Translations under genes and position numbers: made by a program | Notes under the pieces: model-generated | Seen by the model: only the letters and a program-made list of their open reading frames with translations | Databases searched by the model: none | What the model was told of the DNA's origin: nothing | Part shown: one piece after another, positions 59,870 to 64,000 of the stretch | Numbering within the stretch: position 1 is the stretch's first letter | How the letters are laid out: each line of letters opens with the position of its first letter | Assembly: GCF_024679245.1 (NCBI RefSeq) | Contig: NC_090175.1 | Coordinates: 53,069,213 to 53,133,212, forward strand | Length of the DNA stretch: 64,000 bases | Source of the DNA: Pseudorasbora parva | Taxonomy: Eukaryota > Chordata > Actinopteri > Cypriniformes > Gobionidae | Direction: 5' to 3'

Positions 59870-60790
59870 AGGGGAGATCACCTCTCGCCGTCCCAGCTCA
59901 CTGATTTAACAAAGTTACAGGCGAAGTTCGCCAACGTGTTCTCGCCTCTACCGGGCCGTACGAACCTCATTCAGCACCATATTAAGACCGAGCCAGGCGT
60001 GGTAGTTCGCAGCCGGCCGTACCGCTTACCTGAGCATAAGAAAAAGGAGGTTCAGGACAAATTGAGCGTGACTGGGCGAACCCGATAGTTTTAGTTCCGA
60101 AAACGGATGGCTCCGTCCGGTTCTGCCTGGATTACCGCAAAGTGAATGCTGTGTCGAAATCCAACGCATATCCAAGTTGTTAGATTGGCTAGGCACGGCT
60201 TGTTTTTATTCAACATTGGACTTAACAAAGCGCTATTGGCAGATCCCCTTGTCTCCATTGTCCAGGGAAAAGACGGCTTTCACAACGTCGTTTGGATTAC
60301 ACCAATTTGTCACCCTTCCGTTTGGCTTGATCGGGGCACCCGCTACGTTTCAGCGCCTCATGGATAAGATTCTACGGCCCCATGCGGCATATGCGGCTGC
60401 CTATCTGGAAAATATCATTATTTTTAGTAATGATTGGCAGCGGCATATGCAGCATTTGAGGGCCGTCCTGAGGTCGCTGAGGGGAGCGGGGCTCACGGCC
60501 AACCCCAAGAAGTGTGCGATTGGGCGTGTGGAAGTGAGGTATCTGGGCTTCCACTTGGGCCATGGACAGGTGCGTCCCCAAATTGATAAGACCGCCGCGA
60601 TTGCGACCTGCCTGCGCCCCAAGACCAAAAAGGAGGTGAGGCAGTTCTTAGGGCTGGCGGGATATTACAGACGCTTTATTCCAATTTATTTGGACCTCAC
60701 CAGCCCTTTGACTGACCTTACTAAAAAGGAGGTGCCAAATACATTCCAGTGGACGGAGCTGTGTCAGCAGGCCTTTACCCAGGTGAAGGC
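59870..60790 (+). pseudogene. Reverse transcriptase, active site changed
   Basis: The N-terminal part (TNLIQHHIKTEPGVVVRSRP, about 59959) continues from the integrase frame. After frameshifts, [13 protein letters not shown] and [15 protein letters not shown] are readable at 60070-60160. The core TLDLTKRYWQIPLSP (about 60214), LPFGLIGAPATFQRLMDKIL (about 60312) and LGLAGYYRRFIP (about 60650) follow in the frame 60177-61100. The expected YLDD catalytic box reads YLEN (about 60405), so both catalytic aspartates are replaced and the enzyme cannot be active. Confidence 0.9.
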
Positions 60791-61205
60791 TGCTCTCTGT
60801 GGCGGGCCGTTATTACACTCTCCTGACTTTTTTCTCTCTTTTCTGTTGCAGACTGACACGTTGGACAGGGGGTTGGGTGCCGTCCTGTCCCAGGAGATGG
60901 AGGGGGGGGGGGGGGGGGGGGGAAGCGGCCGGTGCTGTATATTAGCCGCAAGCTCTCAAAGAGAGAGGCTAAGTACAGCACCATTGAAAAGGAGTGCCTG
61001 GCTATCAGGTGGGCCGTTATCACCCTCCGCTATTATCTCCTGGGGCGGGAGTTCACCCTCTGTTCGGACCACGCTCCGCTGCAGTGCCTCCACCACATGA
61101 AGGATATCAACGCGCAGATCACCCATTGGTATCTAGCTCTTCAGCCATTTAACTTCAAGGTGATCCACAGGCCGGGTGTTCAGATGGCGGCGGCCGACAT
61201 CCTCT
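60790..61205 (+). pseudogene. RNase H domain, frameshifted by a poly-G tract
   Basis: LQTDTLDRGLGAVLSQE (first Asp, about 60850) is followed by 19-20 G residues (60902-60921) that shift the frame. The second part reads LYISRKLSKREAKYSTIEKE (Glu), CSDHAPLQCLHH (Asp, about 61067) and AAADIL (last Asp). The pol gene ends here, just before the polypurine tract. Confidence 0.88.
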
Positions 61206-61213
61206 ACATGAAT

Positions 61214-61227
61214 GGGGGGGGGGGATT
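61214..61227 (+). promoter_or_regulatory. Polypurine tract
   Basis: A run of 11 G residues within AATGGGGGGGGGGGATT directly precedes the 3' LTR and would prime plus-strand synthesis. Confidence 0.75.
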
Positions 61228-61583
61228 TCTGGCAGAGAGGGTGTGGTTCAGCGAGGTCTACAGCATGAGAGAGAGGCGGGAGACGAGCGGTAAGTGAGTG
61301 GGTTGGACACAAACTACCAACACCTGTTTCTCGTTCTAGTAAATGGTGCGGGGAGAGTACAAAAGACCCGGAGAGACGGAAGACCGTTAGAGAGAGAATG
61401 ACTACTTACATGCCACCCTGAGTTCCCGGATGCCTGTAACTCGGAAGTGTTTACGACGAATCCCTGAGTTTTGAGCTTGCACTGTGGTGCTTTGAGAAAA
61501 TACCTTTGAGTTAAGAGAATAAACACATCAGTAGTCCAAATGACCCCTGTGTCCTCTTCCTTCCAACACAAGTACACCCCACA
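61228..61583 (+). repeat. 3' LTR
   Basis: Matches the 5' LTR with about 7% difference; its first bases read TCTGGCAG instead of TGTGGCAG. AATAAA lies at 61518-61523. It ends ACACCCCACA. Confidence 0.88.
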
Positions 61584-61625
61584 AACACAATTAAGCCTTC
61601 AAAAGAATGTGTTTTACCACTTTAA

Positions 61626-63707
61626 AATATCTATAGGGCAGTTTTTCCCAATGTTATCAATGTCAAAATTGTGTAAAATGCTGAGTGGCTACTTGTTTTA
61701 GCAAATTGTTATTTATAATGTCATCCCTTAGCAGCATTCTAATTTCAAACTCTATTTGAACAAACTGTGCAGATTCTCTTGCACAGAGATTCCGACTCAC
61801 TGATTCACTCATCGATTGCCTCATTGATTCGTACACTCCTGAGATATATGCTGTTCCAAAAGGTAGGGGGTATAATTTTTTTGATTTCTAAGATATATTT
61901 CAGGCATCATTATATCCTTTACAATGTACAAACTCCCAGAATGCATAGCAGCATACCAATATAGTAATGAGAATAATGTTGGAAAAATAGATACTTTTTA
62001 CTCACATATTCAATCACTCAGTGATTCATTCAATCTCTTGTGATTAATTAAATTATAAACAGTGTCATTCACACAGTCATTCTATGTTCACTAGACATTT
62101 ATTCGCTTTTAACTACAACTTTTTATACAAAGTCAATTATAACCAACACTTTAAGGTATATTATCGTAACCCTAACAGTCCAGTCCCTTTAGTATCATGC
62201 TATATTTATTCACCGACATAAAAAAGCTGTCGAACTGAAGCTGACATAAAGGACCAAATGGCTTCTTCATTAAGGCGATGTTAGTATTGGTCCAGTGACC
62301 AGCCCTGAGCATCATCAAGGTGTCATGATGTATCAGAACAGCTGACATACACACGCTCATGGCGGTACATTTTTGCCAGATTAACCTATGTGTTGATGAC
62401 ATAATTTTGTTAAAAAAAAATGTTTTAGCTACTTACTTAATGGCTTACGGGTTAGTTCACATGGGGTAAGTTCACCCAAAAATATCCCATAATTTACTCA
62501 CCCTCATTTACCTTGTGGACACACACACACATATTCAGACACATTTTGAAAGCGTAACTCAATCCCTTCCCTAAACCTACCCCTTTGTGTATTATAAAAA
62601 AACAGGATATAACAGGCAGATACGACTGCATGCATAATTTATTCAGAAAGTACAAATATCCCAAGTGTTCCGAGGCCAAACGATTGATTTGTGTGAAGAA
62701 AATCCCCAAAAGCGGTCAGTAACGTTGAGGCCAATCCGTCAGATTAATAGTACATATCAAATATTGCAGCCGGAAGAAACGTCACATCTGCTTTGACAGC
62801 ATTGGACAGCATTGGATTGGAATGCAACATGAGTTAATACTTGTATACCGTTTTTTGGTCAGTTGTTGTAATAAATACCTAGTCAGTTGTTGTGACTGTA
62901 CATTTATTTGCCTGTTACTGTTACGTGTTTTATATTGTTGAGAGTTGGTAGGTTTAGGAGTTATTTGCTCCAAAATATAAAATTAGGCTATACATATTCA
63001 TTCTGTGAGATCAGGTTGGCGCGTGTATGTTTACGCGAAGTCATGATGTCATGTTGCGCATCTGGATTGGAGAAAAAATATTACCACTTAGCGCCTCCGG
63101 TGGACATTTCATCCAAAAAGTGCAGCAAAACCTACCTGGAGGTACATATTTCGGGTGTTGCAAAAATGTAGGCAGAGTCACGTATTTCCAATGAGCCTGG
63201 GTTACAACTAAACACGTAGCTCACTCTTTTAGGGATGATTCTCATTATTTTTGCAGCAATTAAAAAATAAACCTGATTTAAATATAAATCTGATGTTTTA
63301 TGATAGTTATTTGCTATATAGATACGGAATAAAGCACAGTAAAAAACTGATACAGCACTTAAAATTTACTACGATACGATATATTGCAATATATTGCGAT
63401 ATTGTAAGAGAGGCAATATATTGCGATATTTCTTTTTTTTGTGTTTTGTTTTTTATAATTTAAAAGAATAAAGAACACCACCATAAGCCTAAAACATGAG
63501 ACAAAGTATTTTATTTAATTAATACAGTATAATTTATATCACTAATCATATGCAATGTGAAATCTAAGGGAAATGTAAAGTGACTGCAGGATTCTTTATG
63601 TGTAGGATATGTTATAAAGGTTCACAGGTAGCAGTGGCTATTTAACAACAGAAAGTGCAGTCCATTTCATGACTGAATGACTGTTTGTTTTATATTTAAC
63701 ACAGTAG
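61626..63707. other. Unique sequence with small repeat fragments
   Basis: Positions 62455-62510 (AAGTTCACCCAAAAATATCC, TTTACTCACCCTCATTTACC) are a fragment of the AGGGATAGTTCAC family seen at 43372. Positions 62170-62400 are complex unique sequence. No gene was found. Confidence 0.35.
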
Positions 63708-64000
63708 CCCCGATCACACAGAACACGTTTTTGCAGCGAGAGGTGCCTTTTTTGAATGGATTTCGGTTGCCAGAGAGCGTTATGGGCGCTGCTTATGCGC
63801 CCTGGGCGGCTTGCGTTTTTGAAGGAGCAACTTTTTTTTTGAAAAAAAGTCAACTCTGAGCAGAAAAGCACGCAACATCATCAAGCTTATTTTCTGTTGT
63901 CCAAACAAATGAATGAAGAGGCGGGCCTTCCGTTGTGTTGACCGTTACATTGATTTGACTGACAGTACAGGTGATTCGGGGGTTGCCTAGAAACATTACG
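63708..64000. mobile_element. Harbinger-like non-autonomous element, cut by the window end
   Basis: From CCCCGATCACACAGAACACG the sequence (GCAGCGAGAGGTGCCTTTTT, GAGCAACTTTTTT, AAAAGCACGCAACATCATCA) matches a cyprinid Harbinger-type repeat that I recall and resembles the CpG-rich part of 37560-37800. TAG precedes it, a possible three-base duplication. The right end is outside the window. Confidence 0.5.

Larger units (their letters stand above)
57170..61583 (+). mobile_element. Ty3/gypsy LTR retrotransposon, Gmr1-type domain order, defective
   Basis: Two LTRs (57170-57526, 61228-61583), a primer-binding site, a polypurine tract and decayed gag, protease, integrase, reverse transcriptase and RNase H follow in this order. 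In ordinary Ty3/gypsy elements the integrase comes last. Integrase before reverse transcriptase is the Ty1/copia-like order known in the Gmr1 clade of deuterostome gypsy-like elements. By eye the LTRs differ at about 24 of 340 positions (about 7%), so the insertion is not recent. I found no clear target-site duplication. Each coding segment is broken. Confidence 0.88.
57028..61621. mobile_element. TTAA-flanked DNA element split by a retrotransposon
   Basis: TTAA (57024-57027) precedes AGCGGTGGTAAAACAC, and GTGTTTTACCACT precedes TTAA (61622-61625). The ends match apart from a three-base indel. The element's own sequence is 57028-57169 plus about 61584-61621; the rest is the inserted LTR element. 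It resembles the element at 31782 in style (ACTTTAGCTAGTGTGTGCAATGTTGCTG). Confidence 0.85.

Overview
The window looks like a piece of a teleost genome, most probably a cyprinid (carp, goldfish or zebrafish relatives). It has no bacterial-type gene density. It is AT-rich and full of long CA/TG, AT and tetranucleotide arrays. Almost every recognisable block is a transposable-element family that I know from cyprinid genomes: Tc1-type elements, hAT and TTAA-flanked non-autonomous DNA transposons, PIF/Harbinger fragments and a Ty3/gypsy element. The species cannot be told from the sequence. I found no convincing complete host gene. Three possible host exons (41066-41645, 26689-26763, 49277-49437) are listed with low confidence.

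Layout. 0-9 kb: a deleted Tc1 element with intact ends (1078-2345), unique sequence, a TTAA-flanked element (4251-5024), a Tc1 fragment (5679-6238) and a decayed Tc1 (7144-8554) carrying a nested MITE. 9-15 kb: a 1.2 kb TTAA-flanked element (10512-11701), an (AT)n array framed by an inverted repeat, and unique sequence. 15-18.2 kb: remains of a piggyBac element whose transposase start is split by a 184-bp hAT element, followed by a foldback element. 20.9-22.4 kb: a 42-bp minisatellite interrupted by a 701-bp hAT element. 23-31 kb: TTAA element, degenerate minisatellite, long simple repeats, and islands of complex unique sequence. 31-38 kb: palindromic element, TTAA element, a three-layer nest (helicase-like repeat, Harbinger-like element with a Myb-like gene remnant, foldback), a Tc1 with a solo LTR inside, and a Harbinger transposase fragment. 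38-52 kb: Tc1 fragments, repeats, possible exons and unique sequence. 52.2-53.2 kb: a non-autonomous piggyBac element related to the one at 16 kb. 57.0-61.6 kb: a TTAA-flanked DNA element split by a 4.4 kb Ty3/gypsy retrotransposon with the Gmr1-type order (integrase before reverse transcriptase). 63.7 kb to the end: start of a Harbinger-like element.

Function. No transposon gene here looks able to work: each has stops, frameshifts, deleted catalytic residues or missing domains. The unique intervals between the repeats have the texture of a non-coding, possibly regulatory region around a developmental gene, but this cannot be proved without alignment. The strongest signals for a second look are the Gmr1-type retrotransposon with an internally duplicated integrase module, the piggyBac transposase split by hAT with the reading frame still traceable, two (AT)n arrays framed by inverted repeats, a small template-switch palindrome, and the recurrence of TTAA-flanked elements starting with AG.
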